Assembly (NCBI GenBank): GCA_003279855.1
Contig: QCGO01000001.1
Span: 434,001-498,000 of the forward strand
Reading direction: 5' to 3'
From: Prochlorococcus sp. AG-388-E21
Lineage (GTDB): Bacteria; Cyanobacteriota; Cyanobacteriia; PCC-6307; Cyanobiaceae
DNA: 64,000 nucleotides
Position 1 is the stretch's first letter. Each line of letters opens with the position of its first letter. The notes under the pieces are model-generated. The model made no database searches. It was not told the origin of the DNA and saw only the letters and a list, made by a program, of their open reading frames with translations. The position numbers and the translations under genes are program-made. Shown piece by piece: positions 40,137 to 49,975 of the stretch.

Positions 40137-41050
40137 TGATTATAAATAATTTTAAAAATCTAATCTTTTATTTTTTGATATTTTTACCATTATCAATCGG
40201 AATAAGTTCATGTTCTCAAAATAAAGAATTAAATTCCAATTCTAATATAGAAAATAATTCTGATTTTATTACTGTAATAGACGCAGTTGCAGCATTAGGT
40301 CAACTTTCTCCAGCTGGGGAGATTAGACAATTAGCAGCGCCAATCTCTCAATTTGGATCATCTCCTCGTTTGTCTGAACTACTTGTGAAGGAGGGTGATT
40401 TTGTAAAGAAAGGTTCAGTTTTAGCCATTTTTGAAAATAGAAAGAAATTAGTTGCAGATCTTGAAAAAAAGAATAAACTTATCAAAACTAATATTTTAGA
40501 GATTTCATTAAAAGAAGATCAAATTAAAAGATATGAATTAGCCGTTAAAAATTCAGCATATTCATTGGTACAACTTTCTCAGAGAAAAGATGAATTGTTA
40601 AAATTACAAAAACAAAAAATAATTAATGTTGGGGATAAAAAAGACATTGAGATAGATCTTTTTAACTCTCAACTTAGAAGCCCAATTGATGGCTACATAC
40701 TCAATGTTAATACAAGAGTTGGAGAAAGATCTAAAAACGAAGGGATACTTGATATTGGCTCAAGTCAGAATATGGAGGCTCTCATAGAAGTCTATGAATC
40801 TGATATAAATAGAGTATTTATTTCGCAAAATGTTGAATTAAGTAGTGAAAATGGAGGCTTTAAAAAAATTCTTAAAGGTGAAGTAATAAGAATAAGCCCA
40901 CAAGTAAAACAAAGAAAGGTCTTATCCACAGACCCTACAGGTGATGCGGATGCTCGTATTGTTGAAGTTCTTGTAAAACTAAATCCGGAATCTATAAAAT
41001 TAGTTGAAAATTATACTGGTATGAAAGTCATTGCAAAATTCCTCCCTTGA
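40136..41050 (+). CDS. devB: DevB-type membrane fusion protein of an ABC exporter
   Basis: About 304 aa HlyD-family periplasmic adaptor. The N-terminus is a signal anchor with a lipobox-like ending (IGISSC). The biotinyl/lipoyl-like halves are visible: LLVKEGDFVKKGSVLAIFEN, then a coiled-coil hairpin, then LRSPIDGYILNVNTRVGERS. The ATG at 40136 overlaps the pcyA stop (TGATG). The substrate is unknown; DevBCA in heterocyst formers exports glycolipids, which is not relevant here. Confidence 0.85.
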   Translation: MIINNFKNLIFYFLIFLPLSIGISSCSQNKELNSNSNIENNSDFITVIDAVAALGQLSPAGEIRQLAAPISQFGSSPRLSELLVKEGDFVKKGSVLAIFENRKKLVADLEKKNKLIKTNILEISLKEDQIKRYELAVKNSAYSLVQLSQRKDELLKLQKQKIINVGDKKDIEIDLFNSQLRSPIDGYILNVNTRVGERSKNEGILDIGSSQNMEALIEVYESDINRVFISQNVELSSENGGFKKILKGEVIRISPQVKQRKVLSTDPTGDADARIVEVLVKLNPESIKLVENYTGMKVIAKFLP

Positions 41051-42222
41051 TGAATTTTTCTTTCATAAAATTTAGAAAAATTCCTTTAGCTTGGTTGTTA
41101 CTAACAAGACAGCCACTCAGATTAATAGTCGCTATTGCTGGAATTAGCTTCGCGGGGATATTAATGTTTATGCAATTAGGCTTTCGAGATGGATTATTTG
41201 ATACAAGTGTAACTATTCATAAACTTTTGGATGCTGATCTTGTGTTGATAAGTCCAAGATCAAAAAGTTCTATAAGTATGAGTGGGTTTCCAAAAAGAAG
41301 ACTAATTCAAACTTTAGCTTTAGAAGACGTAGAAAAAACTGCCCCTGTTAACTTAACTTATCTTCTCTGGAGGAACCCAGAAAATCTAAAAACAAGATCT
41401 ATTTTAACCTTAGGATTTAATCCTTCAGATTCTCTTTTACTAGATGATGGATTTTCAAGAAAGGCTGATAAACTTAAAAATCCAGGAAGAGTTCTTTTTG
41501 ATAAACTTTCAAGGCCAGAATTTGGGCCCATAGAAGATTGGTTTCTTTCGGATAAGAAAGTAGAAACCGAAGTTGCTGGTAAAAGAGTATTAGTTGAAGG
41601 CCTTGTTGAGTTAGGTCCCTCTTTTGGAGCAGATGGAAACCTCATAACAAGTAGAGAAACATATCTAAGGCTTTTCCCTGCAAATCCAAAAGGAAGTATT
41701 GAAATTGGTTTAGTGAAACTGCGAAGTGGTTCAAATCCTATTATGGTAACTGAAATTTTAAATAAGTCTTTACCGAATGATGTTCGTGTTTTAACAAAAG
41801 ATCAATTTATAGAATTTGAAAAAGATTATTGGAAAAACAGTACCGCAATTGGCTTTATATTCAGTTTAGGAGCTTTGATGGGCTTTGTAGTTGGTTGCGT
41901 TGTTGTATACCAAATTCTTTATAGCGATGTTACTGATCATCTCCCTGAATATGCAACCTTGTTGGCTATGGGTTATAGACTAAAGTCTTTGTTTTTTGTT
42001 GTAGCTAGAGAAGGCTTTTTATTAGCATTATTTGGCTATTTGCCTGCTTATTTTTCTGGACAAATACTTTATTCAATTGTCAGAAATTCTACAAAATTGC
42101 CTATAGTAATGGATGCTAATAAAACAGTTTTAATTTTTATTTTGATCTTGGTTATGTGTATGGGTTCTGCTGGAATTGCTATGCGTAAATTAGTTGATGC
42201 AGATCCTGCTGAAATATTTTAA
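41050..42222 (+). CDS. devC: DevC-type ABC exporter permease
   Basis: 390 aa membrane protein of the MacB/FtsX superfamily. It has an N-terminal helix (LRLIVAIAGISFAGILMFMQ), a large external domain, and three C-terminal helices (about IGFIFSLGALMGFVVGCVVV, EGFLLALFGYLPAYFSGQIL, VLIFILILVMCMGSAGIAM). DHLPEYATLLAMGYRLKSLF is the characteristic coupling loop of DevC. It is the middle gene of a B-C-A run, sharing bases with the devB stop. Confidence 0.9.
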   Translation: MNFSFIKFRKIPLAWLLLTRQPLRLIVAIAGISFAGILMFMQLGFRDGLFDTSVTIHKLLDADLVLISPRSKSSISMSGFPKRRLIQTLALEDVEKTAPVNLTYLLWRNPENLKTRSILTLGFNPSDSLLLDDGFSRKADKLKNPGRVLFDKLSRPEFGPIEDWFLSDKKVETEVAGKRVLVEGLVELGPSFGADGNLITSRETYLRLFPANPKGSIEIGLVKLRSGSNPIMVTEILNKSLPNDVRVLTKDQFIEFEKDYWKNSTAIGFIFSLGALMGFVVGCVVVYQILYSDVTDHLPEYATLLAMGYRLKSLFFVVAREGFLLALFGYLPAYFSGQILYSIVRNSTKLPIVMDANKTVLIFILILVMCMGSAGIAMRKLVDADPAEIF

Positions 42223-42236
42223 CTAGAATTATTTTT

Positions 42237-42959
42237 ATGCCTAAAGCCATTAATAAAAAAATTAAAAATTCAAAAACTGTTTCTATAAATAATTTGAGTC
42301 ATTTTTATGGTATTAATGAAAATAAGAAACAAGTACTTAATAATGTAAATTTCTTTATTGAGAAAGGAGAGTTAGTTCTTTTAAAAGGACCCTCTGGATG
42401 TGGCAAGACAACTCTTCTAACTTTAATTGGTGCATTGAGAACATGCCAAAGTGGAGATTTAACGGTTTTAAATAATCAATTAAATGGGGCTTCAAGAAAA
42501 ACTAGACAAAAACTTAGAAGAAATATAGGGATGATTTTTCAGGGACATAATTTACTTAGATGTTTAACAGCAGAACAAAATGTTCAGATGGGGGCAGATT
42601 TAATTACAAATTTAACGTACTTGCAAAGAAGAGAAGTAGCAAGGAAGTGGTTATCTGCTGTCGGTTTAGAGGATCATCATAAAAAGCTGCCAAATGGGTT
42701 GTCAGGAGGCCAGAAACAAAGGGTTGCAATTGCAAGGGCATTATCCGCGAATCCCAAACTTTTGCTTGCGGATGAACCTACTTCAGCTTTGGACAGTGTC
42801 ACTGGAAGGGAAATAGTTTCACTTTTACGGAAATTAGCAAAAGAGCAGAATTGTTCTGTCCTTATGGTTACTCATGATCCAAGGATTTCAGATATGGCGG
42901 ATAGGATATTAAACATGGAAGATGGTAAGATATTTAATGCACTTAGTGAGCTAAGATAG
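42237..42959 (+). CDS. devA: DevA-type ABC exporter ATPase
   Basis: 240 aa ABC ATPase. Walker A GPSGCGKTT (51-59), Q-loop MIFQGHNLL, signature LSGGQKQR (155-162), Walker B LLLADEP (175-181), SALDS and VTHDPR are intact. LLKGPSGCGKTTLLTLIGAL matches the DevA/LolD group. It ends the DevBCA operon. The small basic ORF at 42982 follows directly. Confidence 0.92.
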   Translation: MPKAINKKIKNSKTVSINNLSHFYGINENKKQVLNNVNFFIEKGELVLLKGPSGCGKTTLLTLIGALRTCQSGDLTVLNNQLNGASRKTRQKLRRNIGMIFQGHNLLRCLTAEQNVQMGADLITNLTYLQRREVARKWLSAVGLEDHHKKLPNGLSGGQKQRVAIARALSANPKLLLADEPTSALDSVTGREIVSLLRKLAKEQNCSVLMVTHDPRISDMADRILNMEDGKIFNALSELR

Positions 42960-42981
42960 TTAAAAGTAAAAAAGATTTTTT

Positions 42982-43131
42982 ATGTCAAAGAGAAGAAATT
43001 TAAAAAAAGAAAAGCAAGACCGTAATCGTGCATATGCTAGAAAATTCAAAAAAAGAAAGCTTAGATCTGATGGTAGACCAGAAGGAAATAACGTAACTGG
43101 AACAGCTAATAATGGCGGAGCGGCTGATTAG
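42982..43131 (+). CDS. Small basic protein, 49 aa
   Basis: The ATG at 42982 opens MSKRRNLKKEKQDRNRAYAR, then KFKKRKLRSDGRPEGNNVTG and a Gly/Asn/Ala-rich tail. It is highly basic in its first 30 residues, similar in character to ribosome-associated peptides. It follows devA by 22 bases. The family is unknown, although the pattern looks conserved in marine picocyanobacteria. Confidence 0.55.
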   Translation: MSKRRNLKKEKQDRNRAYARKFKKRKLRSDGRPEGNNVTGTANNGGAAD

Positions 43132-43183
43132 TAAAAATTTGGATTTTTTATATTTTTAAATTACTTATATTAATAAATAATAT

Positions 43184-44101
43184 ATGGTTATGAATGTAAG
43201 CATCGTTATTCCAACTTATAACAGAAAACCAATATTGGAAAAATGTCTAAAGGCTCTTGAGAATCAGAACTTAAACGAGAATATCAGTAATTATGAAGTA
43301 ATAGTTGTTGATGATGGCTCTACGGATGGCACAACTTCATGGATAAAAGATAATAATGAATTTCTCTCTCATGTTGTCTTATTTGAACAAGAACATGGCG
43401 GACCTGCTTTAGGAAGAAACCTAGGTGTAATGAAATCTAAATATGAAATTATCATTTTCATCGATAGTGATCTTATTGTTTTGGAAGACTTTATAGTCTG
43501 TCATGTAAATAAACTATTATTCTCTTGGAATAAAAATAATAAAAAATGCTTTACTTATGGTTCAGTTATAAATACTTCTAATTTCTTGAATCCAGAAAGT
43601 GAAAGATATAAATTAACTGATTTTTCCTTTGCATACTTTGCTACTGGAAATGTTGCTATTTCAAAAGAATTACTTTTAAGCGTTGGATTATTTGATAAAT
43701 CTTTTAGCCTTTATGGGTGGGAAGATCTAGAGTTGGGAGAGAGATTAAAAAAAATAGGGACAACATTAATTAAATGTCCAGAAGCTGTTGGATTTCATTG
43801 GCACCCTCCTTTTAATTGTGGACAAATTGAATCATTAATATCTCAAGAAAAAGAGAGAGCAAGGATGGCTTTAATATTTTACAAAAAACACTCAAATTTG
43901 AGAGTTAGATTTATGATTCAATTAACTCCTATTCATATTTTGCTTTGGCAAATAATTTGTCTAGGGGGATTGATAAGTATTAAAAGATTATTCCCGTTAT
44001 TAAAATTTCTAGTTGATTCAGGTAGAAATAGAACTGCATTAGAGATTGTTAGAATCCCCCTTAATTTAATTTATGTAAAAGAACTTAGAAGATTAATTTA
44101 A
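43184..44101 (+). CDS. Family 2 glycosyltransferase
   Basis: 305 aa GT-A fold glycosyltransferase for cell-surface polysaccharide. The N-terminus SIVIPTYNRKPILEKCLKAL and VVDDGSTDGT (41-50) bind the nucleotide sugar. FIDSDL supplies the metal-binding DxD-like site. GLFDKSFSLYGWEDLELGER is the acceptor-side motif of this group. The C-terminus may be membrane-associated (LTPIHILLWQIICLGGLISI). Two near-equal ATGs (43184, 43190) are possible. The product is unknown. Confidence 0.85.
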   Translation: MVMNVSIVIPTYNRKPILEKCLKALENQNLNENISNYEVIVVDDGSTDGTTSWIKDNNEFLSHVVLFEQEHGGPALGRNLGVMKSKYEIIIFIDSDLIVLEDFIVCHVNKLLFSWNKNNKKCFTYGSVINTSNFLNPESERYKLTDFSFAYFATGNVAISKELLLSVGLFDKSFSLYGWEDLELGERLKKIGTTLIKCPEAVGFHWHPPFNCGQIESLISQEKERARMALIFYKKHSNLRVRFMIQLTPIHILLWQIICLGGLISIKRLFPLLKFLVDSGRNRTALEIVRIPLNLIYVKELRRLI

Positions 44102-44153
44102 ATTTTAAAGATTAATCTTAAAAGAAATTCTTTTAGGATTTCTGATTATTTGC

Positions 44154-44159
44154 TACAAT
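44154..44159 (+). promoter_or_regulatory. Extended -10 promoter of rpsB
   Basis: TGC-TACAAT (44151-44159) is an extended -10 element. A start near 44166 would give a leader of about 87 nt containing the pseudoknot at 44179-44242. No good -35 is seen. Confidence 0.45.
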
Positions 44160-44165
44160 ATTAAA

Positions 44166-44252
44166 AACTAAAACCACACATCTGACTGTTTCGGGTGATT
44201 TAAATATTTAAATTTCCCGTCGGATGGAGGCTAACCCGAAACTTATTTAAAC
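44166..44252 (+). promoter_or_regulatory. Structured rpsB leader, predicted pseudoknot
   Basis: Arms CATCTGAC (44179-44186) and GTCGGATG (44219-44226) pair, and GTTTCGGGT (44188-44196) pairs perfectly with ACCCGAAAC (44234-44242). The order A-B-A'-B' is an H-type pseudoknot. An alternative hairpin closes CGGG with CCCG over the palindrome ATTTAAATATTTAAAT. The GGAGG SD-like element (44226-44230) lies between the two 3' arms. It is a candidate S2 autoregulatory leader by analogy with rpsB in E. coli. Confidence 0.5.
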
Positions 44253-44957
44253 ATGGCTGTTGTATCACTATCTGAAATGATGGAAGCTGGTGCCCATTTT
44301 GGGCATCAAACTAGACGTTGGAATCCCAAAATGTCTAAATATATATATTGTGCGAGAAATGGGGTTCATATCATTGATCTTGTTAAGACTGCTCTATGTA
44401 TGAATAATGCTTATAAGTGGACAAGGAATGCTGCAAAAAGTGGAAAAAGATTTCTTTTTGTAGGTACGAAGAAGCAAGCATCAGATGTTGTTGCTCAAGA
44501 AGCTGTTAGATGTGGTGCTGCTTATGTGAATCAGAGATGGTTAGGGGGTATGCTTACTAACTGGACTACTATGAAAGCAAGGATAGAAAGATTGAAAGAT
44601 CTTGAGAGAATGGAAAGTAGTGGGGCTATCGCTATGCGACCTAAAAAAGAAGCGGCTGTTTTGAGGCGAGAACTAGAACGATTGCAGAAGTATTTAGGAG
44701 GTCTTAAAGGTATGAGAAGATTACCTGATGTAGTTGTTCTTGTAGATCAAAGAAGAGAATCTAATGCTGTTCTCGAAGCTAGGAAATTAGATATTTCTTT
44801 AGTTTCAATGTTAGATACTAACTGTGATCCTGATTTGTGTGAAGTACCTATTCCATGTAATGATGATGCTGTAAGGTCTGTTCAACTTATTTTAGGACGA
44901 CTTGCAGATGCAATTAATGAGGGAAGAAAAGGTTCTAACGATCAAAGAAAAAATTAA
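44253..44957 (+). CDS. rpsB: 30S ribosomal protein S2
   Basis: 234 aa. The N-terminus [20 protein letters not shown] and [20 protein letters not shown] match S2, with [15 protein letters not shown] and [20 protein letters not shown] later. S2 joins the small subunit late in assembly. Standard rpsB-tsf order with a 45-base gap. The leader has conserved-looking RNA structure. Confidence 0.97.
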   Translation: MAVVSLSEMMEAGAHFGHQTRRWNPKMSKYIYCARNGVHIIDLVKTALCMNNAYKWTRNAAKSGKRFLFVGTKKQASDVVAQEAVRCGAAYVNQRWLGGMLTNWTTMKARIERLKDLERMESSGAIAMRPKKEAAVLRRELERLQKYLGGLKGMRRLPDVVVLVDQRRESNAVLEARKLDISLVSMLDTNCDPDLCEVPIPCNDDAVRSVQLILGRLADAINEGRKGSNDQRKN

Positions 44958-45002
44958 TTTATTTTCAAACTTTAATAAAAACAAAAAACATTATCTTTTT
45001 AA

Positions 45003-45659
45003 ATGGGAAACATTACAGCAAAACTAGTTAAGGATCTTAGAGATAAGACTGGAGCAGGAATGATGGATTGCAAAAAGGCTTTAAACGAGACAGATGGAAA
45101 TGTTGAAAAAGCCTTAGAATGGTTAAGGAAGAAAGGAATAGCAAGTGCGGAGAAGAAATCTGGAAGAGTGGCTGCTGAAGGTTCTATTGGGAGCTATATA
45201 CATACGGGTTCAAGGGTGGGTGTTCTTTTAGAACTAAATTGTGAAACTGATTTTGTTGCTAGAGGAGATATATTTCAATCTCTTTTAAAAGACGTATCTA
45301 TGCAAGTTGCTGCATGTCCAAATGTAGAGTACGTATCTGTTGATGAAATACCTAAAGATATAGTCGAAAAAGAAAAACAAATAGAAATGGGCAGAGATGA
45401 TTTGTCTGGCAAACCAGAAAATATTAAAGAAAAAATTGTTGAGGGAAGAATAGCTAAAAGACTAAAGGAGTTAGTATTGCTTTCTCAACCTTACATAAAA
45501 GATAGTGCAATAACAGTTGAGGACCTTGTAAAACAAGCGGCAGCTAAAATTGGTGAAAATATCAAAGTTAGACGTTTTACTAGATATACATTAGGAGAGG
45601 GTATTGAAAAAAATGAGATGGACTTTGCTGATGAAGTCGCATCTTTAAAGTCAAACTAA
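45003..45659 (+). CDS. tsf: Translation elongation factor Ts
   Basis: 218 aa nucleotide-exchange factor for EF-Tu. [20 protein letters not shown] and [20 protein letters not shown] form the N-terminal UBA-like domain; [20 protein letters not shown] is the core motif. It follows rpsB and is 5 bases before the TTG of the unknown gene at 45665. Confidence 0.96.
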   Translation: MGNITAKLVKDLRDKTGAGMMDCKKALNETDGNVEKALEWLRKKGIASAEKKSGRVAAEGSIGSYIHTGSRVGVLLELNCETDFVARGDIFQSLLKDVSMQVAACPNVEYVSVDEIPKDIVEKEKQIEMGRDDLSGKPENIKEKIVEGRIAKRLKELVLLSQPYIKDSAITVEDLVKQAAAKIGENIKVRRFTRYTLGEGIEKNEMDFADEVASLKSN

Positions 45660-45664
45660 AACAC

Positions 45665-46738
45665 TTGAGCAATAGTATCAAAGGTAGAAATTCAAAAGAA
45701 GTAACAATTCAGCTCGAGAGGGCTGAAATCCAAAAAAATATAATAATAAAAAATATTTATAAAGAATATGAGGCTTATTTTAACATCGTAAGAAAATCTA
45801 TACTTACCTCCGCTAAAAAAGGTATAACTGGCATTTATTCTAATTTTTATATTAGTGACAAAGCATTACATTCAAAAGAACTAAAAACATTCTTAAATAA
45901 AAATATTAGTCTGCTTATCAATTCAAAACTTCCCTTCATAACTATTGAACAACTTAAGTTAGGTGATATTGGTGATCCTATAAAAGAGTTAGTAAATGTA
46001 AAGGCTTTAAATGAATTGGCAAAACCAAAAAAAAATCAAACAGTAAATATTGATTATGAGAATGATTTAATTGCTAACGAATCAATAGAATTTCATTGCG
46101 ATAATAATTTATATACATATGAATATTATGAAACTTTAAATGAAGATGAAATTTACTCTTTAAATTTAGATGAAAGTAGTTACTTTAATTCTTCTTCTAA
46201 AGAAATAAGTATTGAAAAGATTGAAGATGGGAAACATATAGTTAATGATGTTCTTGAATTAATAGAAGAAACAATTGATAATAAATTGAATGATTATAAA
46301 AAAATAAATGATCAAGAATCTGATGTTTTTATCTCAAGTGATAATTTAAATATTTTTGAATTTATTGATAAATCATTTAGCAATTTTTTATTTAATCTTT
46401 CATATAAGATTAATTTAGAATTATTTAAAATAAAGTTAATAAAAAAATTTATATCGAAGGAAACTTTCAAATGTTTATCAAACAATAATTCTATAATTAA
46501 ACATCCATATCCTTTTGTTATTAGATATGATTTGTATACAGATAAGTTATCTCCAATTAATAATAAGTCTTATGATATTTATTTATTTAATATAACTAAT
46601 GTTGAATTAGAATTTTGTAACTTAGATCTTTCAATCTGCAGAAATAATATAAATGATTTAAAAAGTAGGTTTAAATTATTAAATAAAAAGCAAAGATATT
46701 GGAAAAATAAGGAACTTATCTCAAATAGTTCAAAGTAA
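45665..46738 (+). CDS. Hypothetical protein, 357 aa
   Basis: TTG start right after the tsf stop. The chain is Asn/Lys/Ile/Asp-rich with no clear membrane segment. It has a long acidic middle and basic helices at the end (KLIKKFISKETFKCLSNNNS, KLLNKKQRYWKNKELIS). I recognise no domain. Its fixed place between tsf and recG suggests a conserved picocyanobacterial gene, and the compact gaps suggest co-transcription with tsf. The composition is as AT-biased as its neighbours. Confidence 0.65.
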   Translation: MSNSIKGRNSKEVTIQLERAEIQKNIIIKNIYKEYEAYFNIVRKSILTSAKKGITGIYSNFYISDKALHSKELKTFLNKNISLLINSKLPFITIEQLKLGDIGDPIKELVNVKALNELAKPKKNQTVNIDYENDLIANESIEFHCDNNLYTYEYYETLNEDEIYSLNLDESSYFNSSSKEISIEKIEDGKHIVNDVLELIEETIDNKLNDYKKINDQESDVFISSDNLNIFEFIDKSFSNFLFNLSYKINLELFKIKLIKKFISKETFKCLSNNNSIIKHPYPFVIRYDLYTDKLSPINNKSYDIYLFNITNVELEFCNLDLSICRNNINDLKSRFKLLNKKQRYWKNKELISNSSK

Positions 46739-46767
46739 TTTAAATTTAAATTTATCTTGTTGATAAA

Positions 46768-49224
46768 GTGACTAATAATGAAGAATATATTAACTTAATT
46801 AAGGATTGGATTAGACCCCTTCAAAAGGCTCTTACGCTTGAATCAGAAAATAAATTTACTAATCTACTAGGTAAAAAACAACATTTTAATGATTATTTAA
46901 ATAAGTCATTAAGTAATCTAGATAATTTGAAATTAACTAAAGAATTTATTAAATTATTTGGTGAATTCTCAATTAAATATTCTGAATATAATGATTTAGA
47001 CGTCAATCAAAGAAAAAGATTAGTAATTGATACTAGAAAAGGTCTACTAAAATTAGGTAAATCTATTGATTTAAATTATTCTAATAAAAATATAAATAGT
47101 TATTACTCAAAAGTCATAGATTCTAATCTATCCTTAAACTCAGATATTGGGTTAATAAAAAGTATAGGCAAGATTAATAAAAATAAGCTAAATGAATTAG
47201 GTATATACGTTATAAAAGATATAATTAATTATTTTCCACGAACTTATTTAGATTATACAAATAGAGTTAAAATAATTAATTTAAAACCTGATAATCTATA
47301 TACCTGTATTGCAACTATAAAAAAGTTTTACATTTATAAGAGTCCAAATAATAGTAATTTATCAATAATGAATATAGTGATATTTGATGAGACCTCCTCA
47401 ATAAAAGTCACGAAATTTTTTTTAGGCAAGAGATTTAGATCTTATTCTTTTTTTTCTTCTCAGAAATCCCTATATATTCCAGGTATTAAATTAGCGATAT
47501 CTGGTAAGGTCAAATTATCTGAGTATGGTAAAAATTTTGTAGACCCGCAGATAGAAATTTTAAATACAAATGAGGAATCTTTTAATTTCTCTGGAAAAAT
47601 TATGCCTTTATATTCGCTATCAGAATCATTTTCAAATTTAAGTTTTATAAAATTAGTTAGAAAAGTAATTATTTATTCAAAACAATATCCAGATCTACTT
47701 AATCAAAAACAAATTAACTCCTTATCTTTATTTTCAAAAAGTGAATCTTTAATAAATATTCATTTACCTAAAAATCAGAATGCTCTGATTGAGTCAAAAA
47801 AACGATTGGTATTCGATGAACTGTTTTTATTGCAATTGAAGTTTTTATTAAGAAAAAGGAAGAATAATAAAAAATTAACTATTCAAAAATCTATTAAAAA
47901 GAATTTTTTACTTAAAGATTTTTTAAATAAGGTTCCTTTTCAATTAACAAAATCACAGAAAAAAGTACTCGATGAAATTAAATATGATTTATCAGATTCA
48001 ACACCTATGTCGAGACTGCTACAAGGAGATGTTGGCAGTGGTAAAACTATTATTGCAATCGCTTCTCTTTTAATTGAACTTGAAAAAGATCAACAAGGTG
48101 CATTAATGGTTCCAACTGAGGTACTTGCCTCACAGCACTATAAAAATTTAATACAATTATTGAACCCACTTTTAGTTTCTGTAGAACTTCTTACAGGTAA
48201 TACCACACAGAAAAAGAGAAAAGAAATACTTACAAACTTAAAAAATGGAATGGTAGATATTCTCGTAGGTACTCATGCATTATTTGAAGATAAAGTTGTT
48301 TTTAATTCATTAGGGATGGTAGTCATAGATGAGCAGCATAGGTTTGGTGTTACACAAAGAAATCGATTACTTAACAAAGGAGTTAACACTAATTTACTAT
48401 CAATGACAGCAACTCCGATACCTAGGACTCTCGCTTTATCACTATATGGTGATTTAGATATTAGTCAGATTACAGAACTCCCCCCAGGGAGAGTTCCAAT
48501 AACCACCAAAATTATTTCAGAAGAAGAGTTAAATAAACTATTTAAATGTGTTGAGTATGAGATAGATAATGGGAAGCAAGCTTATGTGATTTTGCCATTA
48601 ATTGAAGATTCTGAAAAAATGAATTTAAGTTCTGCAAAAATGATTTTTAAATATTTATCAGAGGAAATTTTTTTAAAAAATAAGGTTGGATTATTACATG
48701 GAAAATTAAATTCTGAAGAGAAGAATAATGTCATTAATTCATTTGTAAATAATGAAACAAATATATTGGTTTCTACTACAGTTATTGAGGTAGGAATTGA
48801 TGTACCTAATGCTTCAATTATGATTATTTATAATTCAGAAAGATTTGGCTTGTCTCAATTACACCAGTTACGAGGGAGAGTTGGGAGAGGATCCCATAAA
48901 TCATTTTGTTACTTAGTAACTTCTGACAAAAATGGATTAGAAAATAAAAGGCTAAGTGTTTTAGAAAAATCTAATGATGGTTTTTATATCGCAGAAAAAG
49001 ACTTGGAACTTAGAGGTCCCGGTCAACTCTTGGGATATAAACAGTCGGGATTACCCGATTTTGTTTTAGATAATTTACCAAATAATAAAGTTTTAATTGA
49101 AAAGGCTAGAGAAGAGGCTCAGAGGGTAATAAATGAAGATCCTGACTTAAGAAAAAATATTTTATTAAAAGATTTGCTAATCGACAATTCTGACAATAAA
49201 TTTATTCATGACTTCTTAAATTAA
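46768..49224 (+). CDS. recG: ATP-dependent DNA helicase RecG
   Basis: 818 aa branch-migrating helicase for stalled replication forks. GTG start. The N-terminal region includes a wedge/OB domain. Walker A GDVGSGKT is at about 420-427, DEQHRFG at about 521-527 and SMTATPIPRTLALSLYGDLD follows. The second helicase domain has QLRGRVGRG and the C-terminus the DLELRGPGQLLGYKQSG motif diagnostic of RecG. The intermediate linker is longer and more AT-biased than in E. coli. It follows the unknown gene by 29 bases. Confidence 0.95.
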   Translation: MTNNEEYINLIKDWIRPLQKALTLESENKFTNLLGKKQHFNDYLNKSLSNLDNLKLTKEFIKLFGEFSIKYSEYNDLDVNQRKRLVIDTRKGLLKLGKSIDLNYSNKNINSYYSKVIDSNLSLNSDIGLIKSIGKINKNKLNELGIYVIKDIINYFPRTYLDYTNRVKIINLKPDNLYTCIATIKKFYIYKSPNNSNLSIMNIVIFDETSSIKVTKFFLGKRFRSYSFFSSQKSLYIPGIKLAISGKVKLSEYGKNFVDPQIEILNTNEESFNFSGKIMPLYSLSESFSNLSFIKLVRKVIIYSKQYPDLLNQKQINSLSLFSKSESLINIHLPKNQNALIESKKRLVFDELFLLQLKFLLRKRKNNKKLTIQKSIKKNFLLKDFLNKVPFQLTKSQKKVLDEIKYDLSDSTPMSRLLQGDVGSGKTIIAIASLLIELEKDQQGALMVPTEVLASQHYKNLIQLLNPLLVSVELLTGNTTQKKRKEILTNLKNGMVDILVGTHALFEDKVVFNSLGMVVIDEQHRFGVTQRNRLLNKGVNTNLLSMTATPIPRTLALSLYGDLDISQITELPPGRVPITTKIISEEELNKLFKCVEYEIDNGKQAYVILPLIEDSEKMNLSSAKMIFKYLSEEIFLKNKVGLLHGKLNSEEKNNVINSFVNNETNILVSTTVIEVGIDVPNASIMIIYNSERFGLSQLHQLRGRVGRGSHKSFCYLVTSDKNGLENKRLSVLEKSNDGFYIAEKDLELRGPGQLLGYKQSGLPDFVLDNLPNNKVLIEKAREEAQRVINEDPDLRKNILLKDLLIDNSDNKFIHDFLN

Positions 49225-49282
49225 AACTTTTAATTGTCAATTTTTAAATATATGCAAATATAAAATCAATAGGTAAAGTTCA

Positions 49283-49975
49283 TTGAAAATTTGGAATGAG
49301 ATCCCAATTGTGGAGAATAAAGATAAATTAATTGCAATACCAAGTTGTTTTAAATTTCTTAGTCCTCATCCTTATTATGATCTAGGTGCTCCTTATAAGG
49401 AAAAAAAGTCCATTTGGAAATTAAGAGAAGAAGTTGTAAAGAGATTAATAAAAGTAAATGACTTTTTAAAATTAAAAAATAATTGTTTATCCCTTTTGAT
49501 TTATGACAGTTGGCGACCTATCGAAGTTCAAAAATTTATGTTCAATAGAGCTTTTATTTTGGAATGTAAAAGGCTAGATATTGAAGCTTCTGAAAAAGAT
49601 ATGGATCTATATCCAATAGTAAAAAAAAATGTTGAGAAATTTTGGGCATATCCTTCGCTCGATGACAGATGTCCACCACCACATTCAACTGGAGGTGCTT
49701 TAGATATCACTTTGGCCGATAAGTATGGAAATATTATTGATATGGGAAGTAATATTGATCAGATGGATGATAAATCAAAACCAGATTTTTATAATAATAT
49801 TGATAATGAAGATTCAATTATCTGGAATGATAGAAGAAAGTTACTAAAAGAAATTATGATTAAATTTGAATTTGTTCAGCATCCAAATGAGTGGTGGCAT
49901 TTTAGTTATGGAGATCAACTATGGGCTTGGAAGAATAAAAAGCCTAATGCTTTGTATGGGAAATATGATATTTAA
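49283..49975 (+). CDS. ddpX: VanX-like D-alanyl-D-alanine dipeptidase (M15D)
   Basis: 230 aa zinc dipeptidase releasing D-Ala from D-Ala-D-Ala. The M15 zinc motif SxHxxGxxxD appears as HSTGGALDITLAD (residues about 134-146), with the last zinc His in EWWHFSYGDQLWAW and RxxxxQ-like LIYDSWRPIEVQKFMF. TTG start at 49283. It probably recycles peptidoglycan peptides; vancomycin resistance is not implied. Its stop overlaps the stop of sir on the other strand. Confidence 0.85.
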   Translation: MKIWNEIPIVENKDKLIAIPSCFKFLSPHPYYDLGAPYKEKKSIWKLREEVVKRLIKVNDFLKLKNNCLSLLIYDSWRPIEVQKFMFNRAFILECKRLDIEASEKDMDLYPIVKKNVEKFWAYPSLDDRCPPPHSTGGALDITLADKYGNIIDMGSNIDQMDDKSKPDFYNNIDNEDSIIWNDRRKLLKEIMIKFEFVQHPNEWWHFSYGDQLWAWKNKKPNALYGKYDI

